Assembly: GCA_965657825.1 (NCBI GenBank)
Contig: CBFHQG010000001.1
Coordinates: 1-64,000 of the forward strand
Direction: 5' to 3'
DNA: 64,000 nucleotides
DNA from: M55B157 sp965657825
Lineage (GTDB): Bacteria > Actinomycetota > Actinomycetes > S36-B12
Positions 52,646-60,551 of this stretch are shown piece after piece. The notes below the pieces were generated by a model. The model saw only the letters and a program-made list of their open reading frames with translations, had not been told where the DNA came from and did not search any database. The number at the start of each line of letters is the position of its first letter. Position 1 is the stretch's first letter. The position numbers were made by a program, and so were the translations under genes.

Positions 52646-52652
52646 GCCGATC

Positions 52653-53435
52653 GTGAGTGCGACCTTTGTGAGCGTGGATGTCGATGGTGGAGTCGGGACG
52701 ATCCGGATCGATCGTCCTCCGATGAACGCCCTGTCCGTGCAGGTTCAGGAGGAGATCCGGGAGGCCGCCGATGAACTCGCGCAGCGCCGCGATGTCCGTG
52801 CGGTGATCGTGTACGGCGGGCCGAAGGTGTTCGCGGCTGGTGCCGACGTGAAGGAGATGGCCGATTGGTCGCTGACCGACGCCATCGATCGCTCGGCCAG
52901 GCTCCAGTCGGCCTTCACCGCGGTGGAGCGGATCGGCAAGCCGACCATTGCGGCAGTGACCGGTTATGCCCTCGGTGGTGGCTGCGAGCTCGCATTGTGC
53001 TGTGACCTCAGGATCGCCGGTGACAATGCCAAACTCGGCCAGCCGGAGATCCTGCTCGGCATCATCCCGGGCGCGGGTGGCACCCAGCGCCTGCCGCGGC
53101 TCATCGGGCCGTCCCGAGCCAAGGACCTCATCTTCACCGGTCGGTTCGTCCCCGCTGATGAAGCCCTGACCATGGGTCTGGTGGATCGCGTCGTGGCGCC
53201 GGACGATGTCTACGACGAGGCGGTGGCTTTGGCAGGACAACTGGCTGCGGGAGCTCCCTACGCCCTGCGGGCGGCGAAGGAGTCGATCGATCGCGGAGGA
53301 ATGGTCGACCTCGACAGCGGACTTGAGCTCGAGCGGGTTCAGTTCGCCGCTCTCTTCGGTACCGAGGATCAGTCGATCGGTATGAAGTCCTTCCTCGAGA
53401 ACGGTCCGGGGCAGGCGGAGTTCACCGGTTCATGA
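52653..53435 (+). CDS. Enoyl-CoA hydratase (crotonase family)
   Basis: A 260-residue crotonase. Both catalytic glutamates of true hydratases are present: in YALGGGCELALCCDL and in GQPEILLGIIPGAGGTQRLPRL. The oxyanion-hole segment FAAGADVKEM is also intact. It could hydrate crotonyl-CoA reversibly and so link the hydroxybutyryl-CoA dehydrogenase to Ccr, or serve beta-oxidation. The stop overlaps the methyltransferase ATG (ATGA). Confidence 0.93.
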   Translation: MSATFVSVDVDGGVGTIRIDRPPMNALSVQVQEEIREAADELAQRRDVRAVIVYGGPKVFAAGADVKEMADWSLTDAIDRSARLQSAFTAVERIGKPTIAAVTGYALGGGCELALCCDLRIAGDNAKLGQPEILLGIIPGAGGTQRLPRLIGPSRAKDLIFTGRFVPADEALTMGLVDRVVAPDDVYDEAVALAGQLAAGAPYALRAAKESIDRGGMVDLDSGLELERVQFAALFGTEDQSIGMKSFLENGPGQAEFTGS

Positions 53436-54364
53436 GCGAGCAGGCCGAGGAGCTCGAGCGTGCCTGGCGTGATCCGAAGCTCGCCAACGTGCTCTATCAC
53501 GACTGGGAAGCATCCACGTACGACGAGAAGTGGAGCATCTCCTATGACGACCGATGCATCGAGTACGCCCGCGATCGGTTCACCCATGTTGTGGAGCAGT
53601 CGACTGCACCGTACGCAAAGGCCATGGAGATCGGCTGCGGCACCGGCTTCTTCGCGCTCAACCTCATGCAGGCAGGGATCATCGAATCCTGTGTGCTGAC
53701 CGATATCTCACCCGGCATGGTCGAGGTGGCAACCCGCAACGGACGTGAACTCGGTGTGGCGGTCGAGGGTCGTGTTGCCGATGCGGAATCGCTTCCCGCG
53801 GAGGATGGCGAGTTCGATCTCGTGCTCGGTCATGCAGTGCTGCATCACATACCCGACGTCGAGTTGGCATTCCGTGAGATCGTCCGCGTGCTGCGCCCGG
53901 GTGGCCGCTTCGTCTTCTGCGGCGAGCCGACCGAGCGGGGGGATGTGGTCGCCCGCGCACTGTCGCGTGCCACCTGGTGGACGTCGAGTCGGGTGACCCA
54001 GTGGGGGCCGCTGCGAGAGCGCTGGGCTCGCCCGCCGGCGGAACTGGCTGAGTCCTCTCGGGCAGCGGCTTTGGAGGCGGTCGTCGACCTGCACACCTTC
54101 GATCCCGATGCTCTCGCGGCGACCGCGATGCGTGCGGGCGCCATCGATGTGCGCACCGTCACGGAGGAACTCACCGCGTCCTGGTTCGGCTGGCCCGTGC
54201 GCACCTTCGAAGCTTCGGTGAAGCCCGGGGCACTCGGCTGGGGATGGGCCATGTTCGCCTACCGCACCTGGCAGACCCTGGCCGCGATGGATGAGCGCGT
54301 GTGGTCGCGGATCGTGCCCGATGAGTACTTCTACAACGTATGCATCACCGGGGTGCGGCCCTGA
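53432..54364 (+). CDS. Class I SAM-dependent methyltransferase
   Basis: A 310-residue methyltransferase. SAM motif I is EIGCGTGFFALNL, with ADAESLPAEDGEFDLVLGHAVLHHIPD and RPGGRFVFCGEP following. The C-terminal third is a family-specific domain that may bind the acceptor, with no motif I recognise. It is coupled to the crotonase gene by a 4-nt overlap and to the acyltransferase by a 25-nt overlap. The substrate is unknown; the next gene suggests a sugar or lipid. Confidence 0.85.
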   Translation: MSEQAEELERAWRDPKLANVLYHDWEASTYDEKWSISYDDRCIEYARDRFTHVVEQSTAPYAKAMEIGCGTGFFALNLMQAGIIESCVLTDISPGMVEVATRNGRELGVAVEGRVADAESLPAEDGEFDLVLGHAVLHHIPDVELAFREIVRVLRPGGRFVFCGEPTERGDVVARALSRATWWTSSRVTQWGPLRERWARPPAELAESSRAAALEAVVDLHTFDPDALAATAMRAGAIDVRTVTEELTASWFGWPVRTFEASVKPGALGWGWAMFAYRTWQTLAAMDERVWSRIVPDEYFYNVCITGVRP

Positions 54365-55074
54365 TTCGCGCACGTGACCCTCGGCAGGCTCGGTTCCTCA
54401 CCTGGGCCTCGGTGCGCTGGGTGTGGCGTAATCGGGCGTGGTCGTGGTGGTACCTGGTGCGCTACTGGCGGTTCCTTTGGATGCGAGTGCGCTCGCCGCA
54501 CATCGTCACCGAGGGTTTCGTCTTCCTGGGGAAGCGTGTCGAGGTTCATGCGCGGCGCGGATACGGGCGCCTCATCCTCGGTCGATGGGTACATATCGGG
54601 GACGAGAATCGGCTGCGTTGCCACGAGGGCACTATGCGAATCGGAGATAAGTGCGTCTTCGGGCGTGACAACACCATCAACGGATACCTCGATATCGAGT
54701 TCGGCGAGGGCACCATCGTTGCGGACTGGGTCTACATCTGCGACTTCGATCACGTCACCGATGACATCACCGTGCCGATCAAGGACCAGGGGATCGTGAA
54801 GTCGCCGGTGCACATCGGCCCGGATGTGTGGATCGGCGCGAAGGTGACGGTGCTGCGCGGCACGACCATCGGTCGGGGCAGTGTTCTTGCGGCGCATGCG
54901 GTGGTGAGGGGCGCGGTCGAGGACTACTCGATCATGGCGGGGGTGCCGGCGATACGCATCAAGGATCGTCGCGAGGTGCACGACGACCTCGCACAGCGCA
55001 GAGTCGATGTCGCCGACATCGCACGCAAGACGGAGCGGGCGGTATGGGAGGCGATCACGCCCGAGGAGCAGTGA
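54340..55074 (+). CDS. Left-handed beta-helix (hexapeptide) acyltransferase
   Basis: A 244-residue protein. The N-terminal 60 residues are rich in Trp and Arg (WVWRNRAWSWWYLVRYWRFLW), perhaps a membrane-surface helix. After it come hexapeptide turns (LILGRWVHIGDENRL, IRIG-like MRIGDKCVFGRDN, SPVHIGPDVWIGAKVTVLRGTTIGRGSVLAAHAVV) and AGVPA, typical of O-acetyltransferases. A CDFDH segment may hold the catalytic His. It overlaps the methyltransferase gene. A 16-bp tandem duplication covers its stop codon. Confidence 0.85.
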   Translation: MHHRGAALIRARDPRQARFLTWASVRWVWRNRAWSWWYLVRYWRFLWMRVRSPHIVTEGFVFLGKRVEVHARRGYGRLILGRWVHIGDENRLRCHEGTMRIGDKCVFGRDNTINGYLDIEFGEGTIVADWVYICDFDHVTDDITVPIKDQGIVKSPVHIGPDVWIGAKVTVLRGTTIGRGSVLAAHAVVRGAVEDYSIMAGVPAIRIKDRREVHDDLAQRRVDVADIARKTERAVWEAITPEEQ

Positions 55075-55091
55075 CCCCGAGGAGCAGTGAC
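55060..55091 (+). repeat. 16-bp perfect tandem duplication over the acyltransferase stop
   Basis: CCCGAGGAGCAGTGAC occurs twice in direct succession. The first copy contains the TGA stop, so the second repeats it just downstream. Confidence 0.95.
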
Positions 55092-55095
55092 GGCA

Positions 55096-56370
55096 TCACG
55101 CCGACGGGTTCTCCAGCAGATTCCCTGCCAGGTCGTCGGTGACGACGGAGTGGCGAGGGGTGCGTCGGGACGACGCCTGCCGGTAGAACTCGATGGTCGC
55201 TGCGGCCAGCCCGGGCCACGCATGCTGCTCCCTGAGTCTCCGACGAGCGCGGCGAATGCGAGCCGATGCGCTCGCCGGGTCGGCCAGGATCGAGTGGACT
55301 GCCTCAGCGAGTTGCGCGACATCACCCGGTGCGAACGTGACCGCGTTACGGTCCTGCCCGGCGAACTCCGCGAGGCCACCGGTTCGCGCTACTGCGAGGG
55401 GAGCACCCAGTGCTGCGGCCTCCAGTGCGACGAGTCCGAACGGCTCGTAGATGCTCGGAACCACGACAGCATCCGCGGAGGACATCAGATGGTGCAAATC
55501 TGGTTCGGGCAGCCAGCCGGTGAACTCCACGCGTGAGGCGACGCGGCGATCACGGGCCTGTTGACGAAGCGAGTCGAGCCTGCTCCCATCCCCGGCCACG
55601 ACGACGTGTACCCCCGGGGCCTTTCGGCGCAGCCGAGGAACGGCGTCGATGAGCGTGTGCACCCCCTTCTCCCACTCCAGGCGACCGCAGAAGACGAGGA
55701 GCGGTCTGTTGGTCCCCGTGCGATGGGGCGCAGCACCACCGGGGCGTGACCAACGACGGGTGTCGATGCCGTTGGGGATCACCGTGACGGCGTCCGTCGG
55801 GATATCGAACAGACGGGAGACCTCTGTCTCCATGTGAGTGGAGCAGGTGATCACGCCGCTCGCGGACCCGACGAGCCAGGATTCGATGCGGTGAATGGAT
55901 CGGGACAGTTCCGTGGGCAGCCACCCTTGATGCCGACCAGCCTCGGTTGCGTGCATCGTGGCGATGACCGGGGTGGTGTCGAGGGCCTGCAGGTCCATCG
56001 CGGTGTGTGCGACGAGCCAGTCGTGTGCGTGCAGGACATCCGGTCGGATGTCACGCCAGGCCTGGAGACCGAGTCGGGTGAGCCGATGGTCGAGGTTGAG
56101 TACCCAGGCGAGGAGGTGCTCGGTATCGAATGGCAGGTCTGGCGGGGCCGGATCTGCACGGAGTACCCGAACACCGTTGATCATCTGGGATCGTGGGGCA
56201 CCCTCAGCATGGTCGGTGACGACGGTGACCTCGTGGCCGAGGGCAGCCTGAGCTTCAGCCAGCGCGTGAACATGTCGTCCGAGTCCTCCGTAGACGACCG
56301 GTGGGTACTCCCAGGACAGATGGCATACCCGCACGGGCAGCGAGCATACGCGCGTGCGTGCGCGGTTCAT
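55096..56370 (-). CDS. GT4 glycosyltransferase (glycogen synthase-like / Rv3032-like)
   Basis: A 424-residue retaining glycosyltransferase of the GT-B fold. The N-terminal HLSWEYPPVVYGGLGRHVHAL holds the sugar-nucleotide loop. HAHDWLVAH, the second-domain VFCGRLEWEKGVHTLIDAV and the E-x7-E element in SIYEPFGLVALEAAALGAP are all present. It is likely to make alpha-1,4-glucan. Its ATG directly follows the GH57 stop; a GTG at 56334 is an alternative nearer the usual start. With the GH57 and methyltransferase genes it mirrors mycobacterial Rv3030-Rv3032 (methylglucose lipopolysaccharide), from memory. Confidence 0.88.
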   Translation of the reverse strand: MNRARTRVCSLPVRVCHLSWEYPPVVYGGLGRHVHALAEAQAALGHEVTVVTDHAEGAPRSQMINGVRVLRADPAPPDLPFDTEHLLAWVLNLDHRLTRLGLQAWRDIRPDVLHAHDWLVAHTAMDLQALDTTPVIATMHATEAGRHQGWLPTELSRSIHRIESWLVGSASGVITCSTHMETEVSRLFDIPTDAVTVIPNGIDTRRWSRPGGAAPHRTGTNRPLLVFCGRLEWEKGVHTLIDAVPRLRRKAPGVHVVVAGDGSRLDSLRQQARDRRVASRVEFTGWLPEPDLHHLMSSADAVVVPSIYEPFGLVALEAAALGAPLAVARTGGLAEFAGQDRNAVTFAPGDVAQLAEAVHSILADPASASARIRRARRRLREQHAWPGLAAATIEFYRQASSRRTPRHSVVTDDLAGNLLENPSA

Positions 56371-57912
56371 TCAGGATCGAGGTGCGAATGCGCGTGCGTC
56401 CAGGTGCCCCCAGGGCCGATCGTGACGGGCGACCCCCCGCCACGCTGCGTCGACGGGATCCGGTGCTGCGTTCCCGGTCAGTTCATCGGCCATCCGATCG
56501 ACATCCGCGAGATGCTCGAGTAGTCGACCGCGCGCGTAGTCCGCGGCAGAGTCCTTGCTCACCATGAATACCCAGTCGCTGGCCAGTGCGAGGAGCAGTG
56601 AGGTCACCAGCTGATCGCGTGCGGGGTCTCGTGAGATGTCGGGGTCTCGTGAGATGTCATGGTGGAGCAACTCTCGAACGCGAGCGGAGGCTGACTGTTG
56701 AGCCTGCCGGAGATCCAATGTCTGCGGACTCGTCCACACGCGGAAGTCCTTGCCCGATCCCCAGGATCCTTCCCCTGGATGCACCCGACCGGACACCCCG
56801 TGCGCGTCGAGGGCACCGGTGATGCTGCGGGGGATGATCCCCGCCTGCGGCAACAGGCGCATGACCTCGTCCAACCATTGCGGACCCTCTGCCCACCAGT
56901 GGCCGAACAGTTCAGTGTCGTAGGCCACAACGGCGAGCGGAGCGCGATCGAGGGCGCGTTGCTCGACAAGTCGCTCGCGCACCGCGGAGACGAAGTCGAC
57001 CGCATCACGGTGCACGGCGAGTGCGGCGCGCTCAGGTTCGTAGGGCGCCTTGTGCTCGGGCGCGATGCTGCGTCCGGTCACGCGATGGATCTTCAGGCCC
57101 CACTCATGGTCGAAGGTATGGAAGTCGCGGTACCAGCGGCCGCCGGGATACCCGCGCTTGGGCGACCACACCCGATAGGCCAGAGGTAGGTCGCGCCCGA
57201 CGACCCGCACGTCGGTATCCCCCAGCAGCCAGGGGGAGTGCGTGTCCGCTCCCGCGGACAGCAGCGTCGGCCCCTCCAGCATGAGGTGGTCGACGCCAGC
57301 CTCGGCGAATACGTGGTCAAGGCCCGGCCGGTAGGCGCATTCGGGGGTCCAGATGCCATTCGGTCGGGAGCCGAGACGCAGGTGCGCGTCGTCGAGTCCG
57401 CTCCGCAGGGTGGCGGTGGCCCAGTGGTCATCCAAACTCGGGGTGAAGGCGTGGGCCAACGGACCGCCGAGAAGTTCGACCACTCCCGCGTCGACCAGCC
57501 GGCGCAGGACTGGACTGGCTCCGTTCCGCCAGGACGCCTCGAAGGACGCCAGCGCCCGGGTAGCCGAGTGGAACTCGCGCCGACCCGCATCGCGTCGGTG
57601 AGCTTCCCGGCTTGCTGCAAGACCCTCCGCACGTACCTGCCAGGCGCCCAGCCAGGCATGCTGGGCGCTCAGGCAGTAGGGATCATCGAGCTGCGCGGCG
57701 AGAACCGGCGTCAGACCGATGCTCAGGCAATCGCGGTATCCGGACTCTCCGAGTCGGTTCAGCAGGTCGACGATGGGGAGATAGGAGTGCGACCAGGCCT
57801 GGTGCAGCCATTCCTCGCCGACCGGCCACGCTCCGTGATGGGCGACCCATGGAAGGTGCGTGTGCAACACGATGCACAGTGAGCCGAGCGGGGGAGTCGA
57901 CGCGGGGGTCAC
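56371..57912 (-). CDS. GH57 alpha-glucan branching enzyme-like protein (DUF1957 type)
   Basis: A 513-residue GH57 protein. The N-terminal IVLHTHLPWVAHHG, the nucleophile Glu E191 in GIWTPECAY and the acid Asp D332 in AYDTELFGHWW are all present, with a helical C-terminal domain. The family includes branching enzymes and the mycobacterial Rv3031 group, whose members may act on glucosylglycerate-type oligosaccharides, so branching is not certain. The GTG at 57912 overlaps the methyltransferase stop as GTGA; a GTG two codons upstream also exists. An in-frame 18-nt duplication near the C-terminal region encodes DISRDP twice. Confidence 0.88.
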   Translation of the reverse strand: MTPASTPPLGSLCIVLHTHLPWVAHHGAWPVGEEWLHQAWSHSYLPIVDLLNRLGESGYRDCLSIGLTPVLAAQLDDPYCLSAQHAWLGAWQVRAEGLAASREAHRRDAGRREFHSATRALASFEASWRNGASPVLRRLVDAGVVELLGGPLAHAFTPSLDDHWATATLRSGLDDAHLRLGSRPNGIWTPECAYRPGLDHVFAEAGVDHLMLEGPTLLSAGADTHSPWLLGDTDVRVVGRDLPLAYRVWSPKRGYPGGRWYRDFHTFDHEWGLKIHRVTGRSIAPEHKAPYEPERAALAVHRDAVDFVSAVRERLVEQRALDRAPLAVVAYDTELFGHWWAEGPQWLDEVMRLLPQAGIIPRSITGALDAHGVSGRVHPGEGSWGSGKDFRVWTSPQTLDLRQAQQSASARVRELLHHDISRDPDISRDPARDQLVTSLLLALASDWVFMVSKDSAADYARGRLLEHLADVDRMADELTGNAAPDPVDAAWRGVARHDRPWGHLDARAFAPRS

Positions 57913-58652
57913 AGGCACCGGCCGATGACGAGCAGATCCTGCGCATGCTGAGTGCTCCGGTCGATGCGGAAGTCGTCATCGGTCAGGGTGGGAACGAAAC
58001 CAGCCAGATCCTCCGGCCAGTCGTCGGCGAGCATCGCGGTGATCTGCGCCTGCATCAATGATCCGTGCGCTGCTTCCCAGGCGATGATCCGTTCCGCGTG
58101 ATGCAGGCCTCGGACCTCAACGGAGGTCCAGCCGGCGGCTCGGAACAGGTCGATCAACTGCTCGGCATCGAACTCCTCGACGTGGAAGGGGTTCAGCGGC
58201 TTCTCGCCTCGACCGAGACCGGGGGAGAAGGTTTCGCGGTTGGGGGTGGAGGCGATCACGAGACCGTCGGGGCGCAGAACCTCGCGGACTGCACGGAGGA
58301 ACCCCGGGAGGTCCCACAGGTGCTCGATCACCTGCAGGCACACCACGAGATCGATCGCTTCCATGCGCAGGGGCAACTCAGCGAGATTGGCCTGAACTGT
58401 CGACACGGCCGGGTAGGTCCGAGCGGCATGGCCGGCGGCCTGATCGTCGTACTCGAGGCCGAGTACGAGTTCGGCGCCGGCCTCGGCGAGAAGTGCCGCC
58501 CCGTATCCCTCGCCGGACCCAGCGTCCACCACCCTCGCCCCAGGGTGCGGAAGCCAGGCATCGGCGATCCAGCGATAGACGGCACGGTGACGAGCGAAGA
58601 AATACTGCTCTCGGTCGATGCCGGGCACGGTGCGTTCGCCGGTGGGTTCCAT
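57909..58652 (-). CDS. SAM-dependent methyltransferase (Rv3030-like)
   Basis: A 247-residue class I methyltransferase. GERTVPGIDREQYFFARHRAVYRWIA precedes motif I VVDAGSGEGYGAALLA; VVCLQVIEHLWDLPGFLRAVREVLRPDGLVIASTPN follows. ATG 58652 (MEPTGERTVPG) is preferred because the conserved part starts there and GGGAG lies upstream; ATG 58670 is possible. First gene of the operon with the GH57 and GT4 genes, divergent from etfB. By synteny it may act on a methylated glucan or its primer. Confidence 0.85.
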   Translation of the reverse strand: MEPTGERTVPGIDREQYFFARHRAVYRWIADAWLPHPGARVVDAGSGEGYGAALLAEAGAELVLGLEYDDQAAGHAARTYPAVSTVQANLAELPLRMEAIDLVVCLQVIEHLWDLPGFLRAVREVLRPDGLVIASTPNRETFSPGLGRGEKPLNPFHVEEFDAEQLIDLFRAAGWTSVEVRGLHHAERIIAWEAAHGSLMQAQITAMLADDWPEDLAGFVPTLTDDDFRIDRSTQHAQDLLVIGRCL

Positions 58653-58702
58653 CGGGCTCGAGTCTCCCATCACCCCGATGAGCCGAGTGGGCGAGATCGT
58701 CC

Positions 58703-58709
58703 TACCATA
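58703..58709. promoter_or_regulatory. Shared bidirectional -10 (TACCATA) between etfB and the methyltransferase
   Basis: Plus-strand TACCAT (58703-58708) and minus-strand TATGGT (58709-58704) overlap almost completely, each pointing at one of the two divergent operons at a usual leader distance. Confidence 0.4.
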
Positions 58710-58743
58710 CGGAGGTAACCCCACCCTCGACGAGGAGTAGCCG

Positions 58744-59523
58744 ATGAAGATCGCGGTGTGCGTCAAGCAGGTCCCGGATACCTGGGCCGAGAAGAAACTG
58801 CGTGATGACGATTCGACCCTGGACCGCGAGGCTGCCGACGGCGTTATGAACGAACTCGACGAGTACGCCGTCGAGGAGGCCCTGCGACTCACCGAGGCGA
58901 ATGGTGGAGAGGTCGTCGTGGTCACGATGGGGCCCGAGCGCGCGGCTGAGACTGTCCGCAAGGCGCTGAGCATGGGAGCCGATGCCGGCATCCACCTTGT
59001 CGATGATGCACTTCATGGCTCGGATGCACTCGCGACCTCGTACGCTCTCGCCGAGGTCCTCACCGGTCGCGAGTTCGACCTGATCCTGTTCGGATCGGAG
59101 TCCACCGATGCACGCATGAGCGTCGTCCCGGCGATGGTCGCGGAGCGCCTGGGCGTCCCGCAGGTCACCTTCGCGCAGAAGGTCGACGTCGACGGTGCCA
59201 CCGTGCGCACCGAGCGTGTCACCGAATACGGCTACGACACCGTCGAGGCTGCGCTGCCGGCCGTGGTCAGCGTCGTGGAAAAGATCAACGAACCGCGCTA
59301 CCCCTCCTTCAAGGGCATCATGGCGGCGAAGAAGAAGCCGGTCGAGACGCTCGCGATCGCCGATGCTGGTCTGGATGCGGGACGACTCGGATTGTCAGCC
59401 GCCTGGACCTCCGTGGACCAGTTCGCTGCCCGACCCCCCAAGGCTGCCGGCACGGTCGTCACCGATGAGGGTGACGGCGGTGTGAAGATCGTGGAATTCC
59501 TGTCCGAGCAGAAGTTCGTCTGA
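58744..59523 (+). CDS. etfB: Electron transfer flavoprotein, beta subunit
   Basis: A 259-residue subunit that with EtfA carries electrons from acyl-CoA dehydrogenases to the quinone pool. MKIAVCVKQVPDTW and the AMP-binding segment with GSESTDARMSVVPAMVAERLG are typical. GAGGAG lies upstream of the ATG. In this genome it may accept electrons from methylsuccinyl-CoA dehydrogenase, which lies outside the window. Confidence 0.96.
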   Translation: MKIAVCVKQVPDTWAEKKLRDDDSTLDREAADGVMNELDEYAVEEALRLTEANGGEVVVVTMGPERAAETVRKALSMGADAGIHLVDDALHGSDALATSYALAEVLTGREFDLILFGSESTDARMSVVPAMVAERLGVPQVTFAQKVDVDGATVRTERVTEYGYDTVEAALPAVVSVVEKINEPRYPSFKGIMAAKKKPVETLAIADAGLDAGRLGLSAAWTSVDQFAARPPKAAGTVVTDEGDGGVKIVEFLSEQKFV

Positions 59524-59555
59524 CCGCGCCACACCGAATCGAAAGGCAACTACCG

Positions 59556-60512
59556 ATGGCTCAGATCCTCGTCCTCGTCGAATCCGCCGACGGTGCGGTG
59601 AAGAAGGTCACCCTCGAACTCCTCGCGCTCGCCGGCACACTCGGCACTCCCGCTGCGGTGTGGTTGGGGCCGGGCTATTCCGACCAGGCTGGTGCGACTC
59701 TCGCCGAGCATGGCGCCGACACGATCTACGTGGCCGACTCAGCGGACCTGATCGACTACGTGGTGGCTCCCAAGGCTGAAGCCCTCGCACAGGTGATGTC
59801 GACTGCCTCCCCGGCGGCGGTGCTCATCGCCTCGACCGCGGAGGGCAAGGAGATCGCGGCCCGGCTCGCGGTCAAGACCGAGTCGGGCATCATCACCGAC
59901 GCCGTCGACGTCGCTGCCGACCTCACCGCGACCCAGAGTGTCTTCGGCGGCTCGACCATCGTCCACTCGAAGGTCACGACCGGGACCCCGATCATCACCG
60001 TTCGAGTCAATTCCGTGCCCCCGCAGGTCGCACCCGCAGCCGGTACCCGCGTCGACGTCGCCGTGTCTGTCTCGGATGCCGCGAAGACCGCGAAGGTCAC
60101 CGACCGCACCGTGGCTGCCAAGGGTGGCCGGCCCGAGCTCGCCGAGGCGGCGATCGTGGTCAGCGGTGGGCGCGGGGTCAACGGGACCGAGGGGTTCTCG
60201 GTGATCGAGGATCTCGCCGACAGTCTCGGTGCCGCGGTCGGCGCCTCCCGTGCGGCGACCGACGCCGGTTGGTATCCCCACCAGTTCCAGGTCGGCCAGA
60301 CCGGTAAGACCGTGTCCCCTCAGCTCTACATCGCCAATGGCATCAGCGGAGCCATCCAGCATCGCGCAGGTATGCAGACTTCGAAGACCATCGTGGTGGT
60401 CAACAAGGACCCCGAGGCGCCGATCTTCGAACTCGCTGACTTCGGGGTCGTCGGTGACCTGTTCTCCGTCGTTCCGCAGTTGACCGACGAGATCAACAAG
60501 CGCAAGGGATGA
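59556..60512 (+). CDS. etfA: Electron transfer flavoprotein, alpha subunit
   Basis: A 318-residue FAD-binding subunit. The C-terminal FAD domain shows SRAATDAGWYPHQFQVGQTGKTVSPQLYIANGISGAIQHRAGM and NKDPEAPIFELADFGVVGDLF, all standard. It lies 32 nt after etfB, with GAAAGGCAA upstream. Confidence 0.97.
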   Translation: MAQILVLVESADGAVKKVTLELLALAGTLGTPAAVWLGPGYSDQAGATLAEHGADTIYVADSADLIDYVVAPKAEALAQVMSTASPAAVLIASTAEGKEIAARLAVKTESGIITDAVDVAADLTATQSVFGGSTIVHSKVTTGTPIITVRVNSVPPQVAPAAGTRVDVAVSVSDAAKTAKVTDRTVAAKGGRPELAEAAIVVSGGRGVNGTEGFSVIEDLADSLGAAVGASRAATDAGWYPHQFQVGQTGKTVSPQLYIANGISGAIQHRAGMQTSKTIVVVNKDPEAPIFELADFGVVGDLFSVVPQLTDEINKRKG

Positions 60513-60538
60513 CCGGCGGTAGAAGTCACGCCGCACGC

Positions 60539-60544
60539 TAGCAT
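60539..60544 (+). promoter_or_regulatory. -10 hexamer (TAGCAT) for the cysteine desulfurase
   Basis: Ends 7 nt before GTG 60552; predicts a leaderless message. Confidence 0.5.
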
Positions 60545-60551
60545 CGACACC

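Noticed and set aside
54340..56370. Capsule or lipopolysaccharide biosynthesis cluster
   Set aside because: Only one acyltransferase and one GT4 are present, on opposite strands, with no polymerase, flippase or further glycosyltransferases.
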